From: Ensifer sp. WSM1721
GTDB lineage: Bacteria; Pseudomonadota; Alphaproteobacteria; Rhizobiales; Rhizobiaceae
Reading direction: 5' to 3'
DNA: 64,000 nucleotides
Assembly: GCF_000513895.2 (NCBI RefSeq)
Contig: NZ_CP165782.1
Span: 558,001-622,000 of the forward strand
Notes under the pieces: model-generated
Told to the model about the DNA's origin: nothing
The model's input: only the letters and a program-made list of their open reading frames with translations
Database searches by the model: none
Shown: positions 54,063 through 63,015 of the stretch, piece by piece
Position numbering within the stretch: the first letter of the stretch is position 1
How the letters are laid out: each line of letters starts with the position of its first letter
Position numbers and translations under genes: made by a program

Positions 54063-54626
54063 TCAGGCGCGTGCCGGCAGCAGCGGATAGCCGGCGTAGA
54101 CGGCGCGGGCGGCGAGCGTCGCGATCGCCGCCTTCAGGAGGTCGCCCGGAATGAAAACGAGCGAGCCGGTTGCAGCCGCGACAAGCGGCGTGCCGGTGAC
54201 CGCCGCAAGCCACGGAACGCCGATAGCGTAGAGCACGACGATGCCGCCGATGACGGAGGCGAGGAAGAAGCCAACGAACTGGCGCCCTTCTGAATTTCCC
54301 GGATGCACGAAGCGTTCGGCGATTAGGCCGGTGACGAAAGCGGCGATCGCCCAGCCGAGGATGAAGCCGCCTGAGGGGCCGGCGAAGACGGCGAGCCCGC
54401 CGCGGCCGCCGGAGAGCACCGGCAGACCGATGGCGACGAGCAGAATGAACAGGAGGAAGGCGAGCGCGCCGCGCTTGGCGCCGATGATGCAGCCCGCGAG
54501 CATGACTCCCATCGACTGCGCCGTGATCGGAACGGGAATGAAGCCGAGCGTGATCGGCGGAATAAGGCCGAGCACGACGACAATTGCGGCGAAGAGCGCG
54601 ACGATGACGAGGTCTCTGGTGTTCAT
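54063..54626 (-). CDS. bioY: Biotin transporter substrate-binding subunit BioY
   Basis: 187 aa with six hydrophobic segments. BioY signatures are PPITLGFIPVPITAQSMGVM near residue 25 and FAGPSGGFILGWAIAAFVTG near 80. It is the S component that binds biotin in the ECF transporter with BioM and BioN, which are encoded immediately upstream on the same strand in the rhizobial order M-N-Y. Confidence 0.95.
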   Translation of the reverse strand: MNTRDLVIVALFAAIVVVLGLIPPITLGFIPVPITAQSMGVMLAGCIIGAKRGALAFLLFILLVAIGLPVLSGGRGGLAVFAGPSGGFILGWAIAAFVTGLIAERFVHPGNSEGRQFVGFFLASVIGGIVVLYAIGVPWLAAVTGTPLVAAATGSLVFIPGDLLKAAIATLAARAVYAGYPLLPARA

Positions 54627-54657
54627 GTGGTCCTACCCTTTATTAGAAATCGCGAAT

Positions 54658-55263
54658 TTATTGACGGCGAAAACCTCGGGCGTCAATGGCCGCCGCGATG
54701 GTATCCGCATCTTTCAATGTGAGAATGATCAGCGGTCCGATGATCGTCAGCGGTCGGATCGGCAGCCCCCGCGCGCGGTGCGCCTCGCTGATCGCCTGAT
54801 AGCGGGCGAAGATATCGGGAACGAAACGCAAAACGAGACCGAGCGCCAGGCTGACATCGGCCGCCCGCAAGAGGCCGAGGCGCTCCAGAGGTCTGAGGAG
54901 GATCGTCACCTCGTCCATGAAGGCGCCGATCGTCGTCGTTGCCGTGACGGCCGCCGCGAAGAGCACGAGCGCCATCAGCCGCAAGAGGAGGGCGACGACC
55001 TCCGGGACAGAAATGAGGAAGAGGTTGACCGCGGCAAGAACGAGAATGGTGAAAAAGACGAAGCCGACGCGCGACAGCGCCTGGCGCGGGGTCAAGCCGA
55101 GGGAGAGATAGAGACCGCCGCAGACGAGGAAGGCGGGCAACAGCAGAAGCGGCGAGTTCGTGATGAAAAGCACGAGGCTCAAGACGAGGAGAGCGATCAG
55201 CTTGGCGCGCACCGGCACGCGGTGGAACCAGCTTCGTCCCTCGACATAGAGGCTCGTCAGCAT
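54658..55263 (-). CDS. bioN: Energy-coupling factor transmembrane protein BioN
   Basis: 201 aa. Four to five membrane helices and the two Ala-Arg-Gly coupling motifs of EcfT proteins: SEAHRARGLPIR and AAAIDARGFRR at the very C-terminus. It links the ATPase BioM to BioY. Its start overlaps the end of bioM by 7 bp. Confidence 0.93.
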   Translation of the reverse strand: MLTSLYVEGRSWFHRVPVRAKLIALLVLSLVLFITNSPLLLLPAFLVCGGLYLSLGLTPRQALSRVGFVFFTILVLAAVNLFLISVPEVVALLLRLMALVLFAAAVTATTTIGAFMDEVTILLRPLERLGLLRAADVSLALGLVLRFVPDIFARYQAISEAHRARGLPIRPLTIIGPLIILTLKDADTIAAAIDARGFRRQ

Positions 55264-55937
55264 CCGGCGACCTCGTGATAGCGTCGGATGGTCTCTGCGG
55301 GCGAGCCATCCGCAACGAGCCTGCCCTCATGAAAGAGCAGGATCCGCTCGACACCTTCGACAAGCGCCAGATCATGGGTGATGACGATCGTGTCTTCGTC
55401 GAGCGCCTCGATCGTTTCGGCGACCATCCGGCGATTGCGAAGGTCGAGCTGATTGGTGGGCTCGTCGAGAATCAGAATCTTCGGTCCGGTGACGACGACG
55501 CTCGCCAAGGCGACGAGCTGCGTTTCGCCTCCCGAAAGCTCGTGCACGCGCCTTCTTGCGAGATGGCTGACGCCGAAGCGCGCCAGCACCGCTTCCGTGC
55601 GCAACGAAATTTCTTTAGACGGCAGACCGCGGTTCTTGAGGCCGAAGGCGATGTCGTCGGAAACGATCGGCATGATCAACTGGTGCTGCGGATTCTGGAA
55701 AATGAAGCCGGCCTCGGCGAGCACGGCACGATCGTCTTTGATCGTATCGAGTCCGTTGACCGCGACGCGGCCCATGCTCGGTTTGACGAGCCCATTGATC
55801 AGCCGCGCGAAGGTCGTCTTGCCGGAGCCGTTGAGGCCGATGATGCCGATTCGCCGTTCACTGAGCGCGAGGGTCAGGGGGTGAAGCGCGACCCGTTCGC
55901 CGAAGCTGACCGAGCAATCGGTAAAGCGGATATCCAA
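55257..55937 (-). CDS. bioM: Energy-coupling factor ATPase BioM
   Basis: 226 aa starting at a TTG at 55937 with GAGGA at good spacing; the frame is open to 56213, but the upstream part has no family similarity. Walker A GLNGSGKTT, Q-loop FQNPQHQLIMP, signature LSGGETQLVALASV, Walker B ILILDEP and VITHD are intact. It is the first gene of an apparent five-gene operon bioM-bioN-bioY-acyl-CoA synthetase-thiolase. No BioR box was found in the 133-bp upstream gap shared with the divergent glycosylase gene. Confidence 0.92.
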   Translation of the reverse strand: MDIRFTDCSVSFGERVALHPLTLALSERRIGIIGLNGSGKTTFARLINGLVKPSMGRVAVNGLDTIKDDRAVLAEAGFIFQNPQHQLIMPIVSDDIAFGLKNRGLPSKEISLRTEAVLARFGVSHLARRRVHELSGGETQLVALASVVVTGPKILILDEPTNQLDLRNRRMVAETIEALDEDTIVITHDLALVEGVERILLFHEGRLVADGSPAETIRRYHEVAGC

Positions 55938-56070
55938 TCCTTGATTCCTCGCGAATTTTCGTGATTGCTCTATAGGGCAAATGGATCGGCGAGGGCAATG
56001 CGCCTCGGCTGCATCGCTTTGCGATCGAAGTGCGTTTGAATTATGGGAATAAAAGCCTATTCTTTCCGCC

Positions 56071-57270
56071 ATGACGATTCGTCTTTCCAACCGTGATGCC
56101 CGGCGCATCTTTCTCGCTAAGCAGGGCCTTTCGAGCGCGCCGCATCGCGCGCTCGGCAAGGACGGTTTGCTGCGGCTGATCCACGACATCGGCTTCGTGC
56201 AGGTCGACAGCATTGCGACCGTCGAGCGAGCCCATCATCAGATCCTCTTTTCGCGCAACCAGACCTATCGCCGCGAGCATCTGGCCGAGCTTTTGGAAAA
56301 GGACGGCGAGCTCTTCGAGCACTGGACGCACGACGCCTCGATCATTCCGAGCGCCTTCTTCGTTTATTGGAAGCACCGCTTCAAATGGGAAAGCGAAACG
56401 CTGCGCGAGCGCTGGCGCAAATGGCGAGGCGAGGGCTTCGATGCGGGCTGCGACGAAACCTACGCGAGGATCGCGGCCAATGGTGCGGTAATGGCGCGCC
56501 ACCTGAAGGAAGATGGTCACGAGTCCGGCGGTTGGTGGAACTGGCACCCGTCGAAGACGGCCCTCGAAGTGCTTTGGCGGCAGGGCAAGCTTGCGATCGC
56601 CCGGCGCGAGAATTTCCAGAAGGTCTATGATCTTACCGAACGCGTCATTCCGCCGCGTCACTACGAAGGCGGTGTAAGCCACCCAGAGTTCATCGACTGG
56701 GCCTGCCGCAGCGCGCTCGAACGGCTGGGCTTCGCGACTCACGGGGAGATCGCTGCCTTCTGGGACCTCGTATCGCCCGACGAGGCCAAGGCCTGGGTCG
56801 CCGCCCGTCGCGACGACCTCAGCGATGTCGTCATCGAGTCCGCCAATGGCGGCCGGCTGCGCCCGTCTTACGCTTTCGCCGGCTTTCCGGACAATCTCGG
56901 TGACATTCCCGATCCGCCCGGGCGCATGCGGGTGCTAAGTCCGTTCGACCCTCTGCTGCGCGACCGGAACCGGACCGAACGCCTCTTCGATTTCTTTTAC
57001 CGCATCGAGGTTTTCGTGCCGGAGGCGAAACGCGAATACGGCTATTATGTCTTTCCGCTACTCGAAGGCGACCGGCTGATCGGCCGCATCGACATGAAGG
57101 CCGACCGCAAACGCGGAAGCCTCGACGTGCGCCGGCTCTGGCTGGAAAAGGGTGTCAAGGCATCATCGGGCCGTATGGAAAAGCTGATGGCCGAGCTCGA
57201 CCGGATCGCCCGTTTCACCGGCGTCGAGGAGGTTGGTTTGCTCGAAGGCTGGAACGCTGGCCTTGCCTGA
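56071..57270 (+). CDS. YcaQ/AlkX-family DNA glycosylase
   Basis: 399 aa. Winged-helix (HTH_42) protein with the catalytic Q-x-D motif in FVQVDSIATVERAHHQILFS and the following aromatic/His-rich motif FEHWTHDASIIP. LSPFDPLLRDRNRTERLFDF is a further family signature. E. coli YcaQ removes alkylated purines and unhooks interstrand crosslinks; several homologues protect against DNA-alkylating natural products. It is divergent from bioM and ends 90 bp before tldD. Confidence 0.87.
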   Translation: MTIRLSNRDARRIFLAKQGLSSAPHRALGKDGLLRLIHDIGFVQVDSIATVERAHHQILFSRNQTYRREHLAELLEKDGELFEHWTHDASIIPSAFFVYWKHRFKWESETLRERWRKWRGEGFDAGCDETYARIAANGAVMARHLKEDGHESGGWWNWHPSKTALEVLWRQGKLAIARRENFQKVYDLTERVIPPRHYEGGVSHPEFIDWACRSALERLGFATHGEIAAFWDLVSPDEAKAWVAARRDDLSDVVIESANGGRLRPSYAFAGFPDNLGDIPDPPGRMRVLSPFDPLLRDRNRTERLFDFFYRIEVFVPEAKREYGYYVFPLLEGDRLIGRIDMKADRKRGSLDVRRLWLEKGVKASSGRMEKLMAELDRIARFTGVEEVGLLEGWNAGLA

Positions 57271-57360
57271 CCGATCCTTTCGTGGCCTGTTTTTTTCTTG
57301 GCTTGCGGCGCCGCGCTCCCTAAATGGAGCCAATGATCCCTCACGACGCGGAGCAGAACC

Positions 57361-58776
57361 ATGGACACCAATCTGATGAGCCTCTTCGATGCGGACGAGG
57401 CAACGGTCCGCAAGGTTCTTTCCGAGACGCTTGCCGGAGCTGACGACGGCGAGCTCTTCCTGGAACATGCTCAGGCGGAGGTGCTCTCCTTCGACAATGG
57501 TCGTCTGAAAGGCGGCAGCTTCAACACCGACCAGGGCTTCGGCCTTCGTGCAGTCGCCGGCGAGGCCGTCGGCTACGCTCATGCCGGCGAACTGTCGCTC
57601 GCCGCCTTGAGGCGGGCGGCTGACGCCGTGGGGCAGGTGACCCGCGGCTATTCCGGCTCCTACGCCGCCGCGCCGCAGCGCACCAACAAGAAGCTCTACG
57701 GCGACGAGAATCCGATCGGCGAGCCGACCTTCGAGGCCAAGGCGACGCTTCTTCAGGAGATCGATACCTATCTGCGCGCCAAGGAGCCCAAGGTCCGGCA
57801 GGTGACGGCGACGATCGCCGCAAGCTGGCAGGTGGTGGATATCCTGAGAGCCGACGGCCATCGCGTCCATGATGTACGGCCGATGACGCGGATCAACATC
57901 TCGGTCGTCGTGGGCGAGGGCGACCGGCAGGAAACCGGCTCGTTCGGCATTGGCGGACGGCGCGGCTTCGGGGATCTCGTTGTCGAGGAGAATTGGAGGC
58001 GTGGTGCGGACGAAGCGCTGAGGCAGGCACTGGTCAATCTCGACGCGATCGACGCGCCGGCCGGCACCATGGATGTCGTGCTGGCCTCCGGCTGGCCGGG
58101 CGTGATGCTGCACGAAGCGGTCGGCCACGGTCTCGAGGGCGATTTCAACCGCAAGAAGACATCGGCCTTCGCCGGGCTCCTGGGCGAGCAGGTCGCGGCA
58201 AAGGGCGTCACTATCGTCGACGACGGCACGATCGAAGCGCGGCGCGGTTCGATCTCGATCGACGACGAGGGGACACCCTCCGGCTATAACGTCTTGATCG
58301 AGGACGGCAAGCTCGTCGGCTATATGCAGGACCGCCAGAACGCGCGCCTCATGGGCATGAAGCCGACCGGCAACGGCCGTCGCCAGGGCTATGCTCATGT
58401 GCCGATGCCGCGCATGACCAACACCTACATGCTCGCCGGCGACCGCAGCCCCGACGAGATCATCTCGTCGGTGAAGAAAGGCATCTACGCCGTCTCCTTC
58501 GGCGGCGGTCAGGTGGATATCACCTCCGGCAAGTTCGTGTTCGGCTGCACCGAGGCCTATCTGATCGAGAATGGCAAGGTCGGCGCGCCGGTCAAGGGGG
58601 CGATGCTCATCGGCAACGGCCCGGATGCAATGAAGCGGGTGACCATGGTGGGCAACGATACGAAGCTCGACACCGGCATCGGCAATTGCGGCAAGGCCGG
58701 TCAATGGGTGCCTGTCGGCGTCGGCCAGCCGCATCTCAGAATGGATCAGATCACCGTCGGCGGCACGCAGGCTTGA
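57361..58776 (+). CDS. tldD: Metalloprotease TldD
   Basis: 471 aa, full family length. The zinc site H251-E-A-V-G-H256 lies in MLHEAVGHGLEGDFNRKKTS, with the third ligand Cys in GKFVFGCTEAYL. TldD pairs with TldE/PmbA, not encoded here, as a processive peptidase for unfolded peptides such as modified microcins and antitoxin CcdA. Closely follows the glycosylase gene. Confidence 0.95.
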   Translation: MDTNLMSLFDADEATVRKVLSETLAGADDGELFLEHAQAEVLSFDNGRLKGGSFNTDQGFGLRAVAGEAVGYAHAGELSLAALRRAADAVGQVTRGYSGSYAAAPQRTNKKLYGDENPIGEPTFEAKATLLQEIDTYLRAKEPKVRQVTATIAASWQVVDILRADGHRVHDVRPMTRINISVVVGEGDRQETGSFGIGGRRGFGDLVVEENWRRGADEALRQALVNLDAIDAPAGTMDVVLASGWPGVMLHEAVGHGLEGDFNRKKTSAFAGLLGEQVAAKGVTIVDDGTIEARRGSISIDDEGTPSGYNVLIEDGKLVGYMQDRQNARLMGMKPTGNGRRQGYAHVPMPRMTNTYMLAGDRSPDEIISSVKKGIYAVSFGGGQVDITSGKFVFGCTEAYLIENGKVGAPVKGAMLIGNGPDAMKRVTMVGNDTKLDTGIGNCGKAGQWVPVGVGQPHLRMDQITVGGTQA

Positions 58777-58823
58777 ACCTGCCGGATCGCGAACGACGGC
58801 GAGGACCGTGCACGCTTTCCGCT

Positions 58824-60068
58824 CTAACCCCGGTCGGGAAGCAGGGTGCACTTATAGGATCGCTTTTTTAGAACATCGCAGGCGGTGGATGCCGCCTCAC
58901 GGCTGGCAAAACCTGTAAAGCCCACACTAAAGCGATCGGCGCCACCCGAGCCCGCTGCTTTGGTGTGCGGGGTAGCACCGAGAAGGGCGGCGCCACCGGC
59001 CGACTGCGCTTCGACAAGGATCTTGCGCGCGCCTTCCTCGGTCGGCGCGGTGGAAATCTGAATCTGCCAATAGCCGTTCGCGGCCGGTTTGACCTCTGTA
59101 TTGGCACTCAGGGCCGTGGGCCGATCCGCCGGCACCACCGTTTGCGTGGAAGCGGCGATGATCGTTGCCGTTGCATCTTCGCCTGCGGGTGTCGTGCCCA
59201 GATAGGAGAGCGACACTCCGGGCAATGTCGCAACCTCGACGGGACGCCGCTGTCTGGCCGCGGCGACATTCGTTTGCCCAGCCCGCCCGAGGTGCTGGTC
59301 GAGCATGGCGGCCATCTTGTCGTCGCGGCTTTTCGCGGTGCGCCCGCCCAGCACTACGCCGACAACGCGGCGGTTGCCGTCGCTGACCGCACTCACCAAA
59401 TTGTAACCGGAAGCCCTGGTATAGCCGGTCTTGATCCCATCCATGCCCTGATAGCGGTACATCAGATTGTTGTGGCCGCGGATCACACGGCCGCGGAAGC
59501 GGAAGCTTTCGGCCGCAAACATCCGGTATTCCCGCGGGTAATGCCTCATAAGGGCGACGGCGAGCCGTGCCATGTCGCGCGCCGTGGTGACCTGGTGGCT
59601 CGCGGGCAGGCCCGAAGCGTTGACGAAGAACGTGCGGGTCATGCCGAGCTGGCGGGCTTTTGCGTTCATGATGCGAGCAAAAGCCTCCTCGGATCCTCCG
59701 AGCCGCTCGGCGACCGCCGCGGCCGCATCATTGGCCGAGCGGACGATCATGCCGTAGACGGCCTCTTCGACGGTGATCGTCTCGCCTGCCCTGACGCCGA
59801 GCTTCGTCGGTGGCTTGCGCGCGGCCGTCTGAGACATGGGCAAAGGAGTACTCCAGGCGATCTGGCCACGGTGCAGCGCCTCGAAGGTCAGGTAGAGCGT
59901 CATCATCTTGGTCAGGGACGCCGGATGATTGAGGGTATCGGCATTTTCAGAAGAGAGAACTCGGCCTGTCCGGACATCTAGAACGAGGGAAGCATTGCCC
60001 GCCATTGCCTGCATAGTGCCGAAGAGAAAAGCGGCGATCGCCGCCAAGACAAACCGGAACCGCGTCAT
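58824..60068 (-). CDS. D-alanyl-D-alanine carboxypeptidase with SPOR domain
   Basis: 414 aa. Signal peptide 1-23. The penicillin-binding serine peptidase motifs are all present: SLTK (S51-K54), SAN (111-113) and KTG (213-215). A C-terminal SPOR domain (about 335-412; GYWQIQISTAP to KCTLLPDRG) binds denuded glycan strands and would bring the enzyme to the division site. It trims the terminal D-Ala of stem peptides in the periplasm. The upstream region contains an intergenic repeat starting 40 bp before the ATG. Confidence 0.93.
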   Translation of the reverse strand: MTRFRFVLAAIAAFLFGTMQAMAGNASLVLDVRTGRVLSSENADTLNHPASLTKMMTLYLTFEALHRGQIAWSTPLPMSQTAARKPPTKLGVRAGETITVEEAVYGMIVRSANDAAAAVAERLGGSEEAFARIMNAKARQLGMTRTFFVNASGLPASHQVTTARDMARLAVALMRHYPREYRMFAAESFRFRGRVIRGHNNLMYRYQGMDGIKTGYTRASGYNLVSAVSDGNRRVVGVVLGGRTAKSRDDKMAAMLDQHLGRAGQTNVAAARQRRPVEVATLPGVSLSYLGTTPAGEDATATIIAASTQTVVPADRPTALSANTEVKPAANGYWQIQISTAPTEEGARKILVEAQSAGGAALLGATPHTKAAGSGGADRFSVGFTGFASREAASTACDVLKKRSYKCTLLPDRG

Positions 60069-60108
60069 CGGATTTCCCCCTCATGCGAACGTGCGGCCGA
60101 GAGCGGCA

Positions 60109-60206
60109 TACAGCGCCGCGCGTCTTATCAGACGCGCAAAGGTCGCTGTCGCACTTTGAATCGCTGCATGTCTCCTTAAATCGAGGTGATTTAAGGAGAC
60201 ATGCAG
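60109..60206 (+). repeat. Intergenic mosaic palindrome, copy 3
   Basis: ACAGCG...CGCTGT enclosing GCGCGTCT/AGACGCGC, then GCACTTTGAATCGCTGCATG and a perfect hairpin TGCATGTCTCCTTAAATC/GATTTAAGGAGACATGCA (60164-60205). Nearly the full reverse complement of the copy at 20581-20682. It sits in the leader region of the carboxypeptidase gene. Confidence 0.82.
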
Positions 60207-60441
60207 CAGTTCATCTTTGTGACAGGGTCGCGGCCTTGTTGCAACCTTGCAGCGGGAAAAGCGATTGCACGCAGCGGCCCTCCGCGCGGCGTTATCCGCG
60301 CAAGCCGACCAGATTCAGCAAGGTTTAACCCCGCCGAGGCTACCGTCCGGCATTGCAGGGCGGGCGAAGCAAGACGGACCGCTGCCCCAGCGATCATGGT
60401 GACCGTGGTCGAATCCAATCCGGCATGGGAAACGGAATAAG
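60207..60441. other. Intergenic region, no gene seen
   Basis: 235 bp between the repeat and the polysaccharide deacetylase start. Presumably holds the promoter of the deacetylase gene; no element could be assigned. Confidence 0.45.
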
Positions 60442-61488
60442 ATGAAGCAGGGCCTCGCGCGGGCGGTCAGCAAGCACATCAGACGTGTCGCCATCGCCGG
60501 CGGCCTGGAGGCTTCGCACCTGCTGGCGCAAGCGCGGCTGATGACACGAGCCCGCGGACGGGGCGCGATCTTCACCCTGCATCACGTTCGCCCGAAGGTC
60601 CCGCGGGCCTTCGATCCCAACGCGCATTTGGAAATTACGCCGGAGTTCCTCGAGGTCGCGGTCCTGACTTTGAAGCGAAACGGCTACCGTTTCGTCCCGC
60701 TGGAGGAGGTGCCGGCTTGCCTTGCTTCCGAGGATACTCAGCCCTTCGCCTGTTTTACCCTCGACGATGGCTACCGCAACAATCTCGATCACGGCCTGCC
60801 GGTGTTCGAGCGGCACTGCGTGCCTTTCACCGTCTTCGTCACTGCCGGCTGTGTCGATCGCACCCATACGCTCTGGTGGGAAACAGTCGCCGATCTGCTG
60901 TCGGCAGTTCATACGCTGCGCTTCGATTTCGGTGCGGGCGAGGAGATCATGGCGGCCGCAACGCTTGCCGAGAAACAGGCGGCTTTCGATCGGATCGCCG
61001 CGCATATTCATAGCGGCGACGAAGCGCATGCCGTCGCTAAGCTGAACCGGGCTGCGGCCGAACACGGCGTCGATCCCTTGGCCCTTACCGAACGATTGAC
61101 GCTCGACGAGGCGGGCTTGCGCGCGCTGATCGCAAGCCCGCTTGCGAGCCTTGGCGGACACACGATCAGCCATCGCGCTTTGGCACGGCTCGATGAGAAC
61201 GAGGCACGCCGCGAAATCTCGGCATCCGCCGACCGTATCGAGGCGGTTTCCGGTCGCAGGCCCCTGAGCTTCGCCTATCCCTACGGCGACCGGCTTGCCG
61301 TTTCGGCACGGGACCATCGCCTTGCCGCGGGTCTCGGCTTCGCCGCGGCGGTCACGACGGAGCCCGGCATGCTTTCGGCCGCCGCGAATCCGCATGCGCT
61401 GCCGCGCATTTCCCTCAACGGCCATTTCCAGAGCGCCCGCTACGTGACCGCTCTCGCGTCCGGCATACCGTTCCGGCTTTTCGCCTGA
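60442..61488 (+). CDS. Polysaccharide deacetylase (NodB-homology) family protein
   Basis: 348 aa. NodB-domain motifs: the Asp pair in FTLDDGYRNN near residue 110, the metal-binding H-x3-H in GGHTISHRAL near 240, and SFAYPYGDRL near 275. No signal peptide; the N-terminus is basic and amphipathic, so it is probably cytosolic or membrane-peripheral. Family members remove N- or O-acetyl groups from glycans. An insertion of about 90 residues between the first two motifs is longer than in NodB itself. Specific substrate unknown; a surface-polysaccharide role is plausible. Confidence 0.85.
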   Translation: MKQGLARAVSKHIRRVAIAGGLEASHLLAQARLMTRARGRGAIFTLHHVRPKVPRAFDPNAHLEITPEFLEVAVLTLKRNGYRFVPLEEVPACLASEDTQPFACFTLDDGYRNNLDHGLPVFERHCVPFTVFVTAGCVDRTHTLWWETVADLLSAVHTLRFDFGAGEEIMAAATLAEKQAAFDRIAAHIHSGDEAHAVAKLNRAAAEHGVDPLALTERLTLDEAGLRALIASPLASLGGHTISHRALARLDENEARREISASADRIEAVSGRRPLSFAYPYGDRLAVSARDHRLAAGLGFAAAVTTEPGMLSAAANPHALPRISLNGHFQSARYVTALASGIPFRLFA

Positions 61489-61509
61489 AAATCGACGAGC
61501 CGCCCGTCA

Positions 61510-61542
61510 CAATGGATTAGATCGGATCGACCTAATCCATTG
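61510..61542. repeat. 11-bp perfect inverted repeat between convergent genes
   Basis: CAATGGATTAG (61510-61520) and CTAATCCATTG (61532-61542) with an 11-base loop, between the convergent deacetylase and pdxH genes. It is probably a transcript-end hairpin; no T-run. Confidence 0.55.
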
Positions 61543-61588
61543 AACGTGATCGGGGCGGAAAACCGCGCACGCTTTTCGTCGTCCCGCG

Positions 61589-62209
61589 CTAGGGATACAT
61601 CCGCACCTTCGTCCAGCCGCCTTCGGGCGTTGTGCGGCTGAATTCGATGCGATCGTGCAGCCGGAAGGGTCGGTCGTGCCAGAATTCGATCGAGATGGGG
61701 CGGATGCGGAAACCGGACCAATATTCGGGCCGTGGAATCTCGCCGATCGCGTAGCGCGCCGTGTATTCGGCGACCGCCTTCTCGAGCGCGAAGCGGCTTT
61801 CGAGCGGGCGCGACTGCTTGGAGGCCCAGGCGCCGATGCGGCTGCCGCGCGGCCGGCTGCTGAAATATTCGTCCGCCTCTTCGCCGGAGACGATTTCGGC
61901 CGGGCCGCGCAGGCGCACCTGCCGGCGCAGCGATTTCCAATGGAAACACATGGCGGCCTTGGGCGTTGCGAGGATTTCCTGGCCTTTCTTGCTTTCGAAA
62001 TTCGTGTAGAAGACGAAGCCGCGTTCGTCGAATCCCTTGAGCAGGACCATGCGCACATTGGGCAGGCCATCGGGATCGACGGTCGCGAGCGCGACGGCGT
62101 TCGGATCGTTCACCTCGCTCTCCTCGGCGTCCTTCAGCCATGTGCCGAAAAGGGAAAAGGGCTCGCTTGCGTCCGTGAAGTCACTGCTTGTTAACTCATG
62201 CGCGGTCAT
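61589..62209 (-). CDS. pdxH: Pyridoxamine 5'-phosphate oxidase
   Basis: 206 aa from ATG 62209 (GGAAGAC upstream; an ATG at 62221 lacks a ribosome site). FMN-binding split-barrel signatures: [46 protein letters not shown] and the C-terminal [14 protein letters not shown]. It oxidises pyridoxine/pyridoxamine 5'-phosphate to PLP, the last step of vitamin B6 synthesis and salvage. PLP is also the cofactor for glycine-to-aminolevulinate chemistry. Confidence 0.95.
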   Translation of the reverse strand: MTAHELTSSDFTDASEPFSLFGTWLKDAEESEVNDPNAVALATVDPDGLPNVRMVLLKGFDERGFVFYTNFESKKGQEILATPKAAMCFHWKSLRRQVRLRGPAEIVSGEEADEYFSSRPRGSRIGAWASKQSRPLESRFALEKAVAEYTARYAIGEIPRPEYWSGFRIRPISIEFWHDRPFRLHDRIEFSRTTPEGGWTKVRMYP

Positions 62210-62348
62210 ATTGTCTTCCAATGCCGTGTGTCTGGCGCGGAACCACTACGGGATGTATCCGATCGGTGTTTCCGCATCGAAAAATGTCAGAGCCTGCTGC
62301 CGAACTTCCTCGGGGCATGCTGGCTCTGGCGAGTCTGACAGGATTGCC

Positions 62349-62804
62349 GTGCAAGACATAGCAAAGCGGATCGATGGCAAGAAGGGTTTTTGCTCCGTGT
62401 TGCTGCGCGGCGCGGCTTTTTGTCTGACGATTCTCATTCTACCAGGTTGTATGGGCGCGGGCCTCGATGTCTTCGGAGGCTCAGGCGTCGACCGCTCGGT
62501 CTCGACCGGGACCGTTCCGGTCGCCAAAACGTCGGACGGCCTTTCCGACGCTGTGGCCGTGCGCAATGCCGTGATCTCCGCCGACGTCAGCCAGGGCGCC
62601 GACAACGCCATCCCATGGGCGAACGCAACTTCGGGAAGCGCCGGCGTGATCAGCAGCATCCAGGAGGACAATGCCTCCGGCATGCGGTGCAGGCGGTTTA
62701 CGACGACGCGCCACTCCTATGAAGGCATAGCCAAGTTCGACGGCAGCACCTGCCAGCTCGAAAGCGGTGAATGGTATCTGACGAGCTTCGGTCCGCGTAG
62801 CTGA
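62349..62804 (+). CDS. Small surface lipoprotein, RT0821/Lpp0805-like
   Basis: 151 aa from a GTG at 62349 (AGGA upstream); the frame is open further upstream but overlaps pdxH. The lipoprotein signal is clear: AAFCLTILILPGCMGAGLD with the lipobox LPGC at about residue 34. The mature part has Gly/Ser-rich sequence and the RRFTTTRHSYEGIAKFDGST-type ending of the RT0821/Lpp0805 surface-protein family, two Cys included. Likely anchored in the outer or inner membrane, function unknown. Confidence 0.75.
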   Translation: MQDIAKRIDGKKGFCSVLLRGAAFCLTILILPGCMGAGLDVFGGSGVDRSVSTGTVPVAKTSDGLSDAVAVRNAVISADVSQGADNAIPWANATSGSAGVISSIQEDNASGMRCRRFTTTRHSYEGIAKFDGSTCQLESGEWYLTSFGPRS

Positions 62805-63015
62805 AATCGGCGGTTAACCACGTTGCCGCAAAGCGGCGAATCGACGCGCCGGAGCATCGCTTTCAGGCTGGCGATGCCGCTTCCGACTAACCGATAGTTA
62901 GCAACTTCTCGCCGATCATCGCTGAAGAAGAAGGGCGTTCTGAGGCCCTTCGAATTCGTCAGGCATGCGGCGAGCTCCGGGAGAGGGCCGCCGATAAAGA
63001 ATATGGTGGCAAGCC

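Noticed and set aside
55938..56070. BioR box upstream of bioM
   Set aside because: Searched for TTAT(A/C)(G/T)ATAA; only partial matches (around CTATAG and TTATGGGAATAA).
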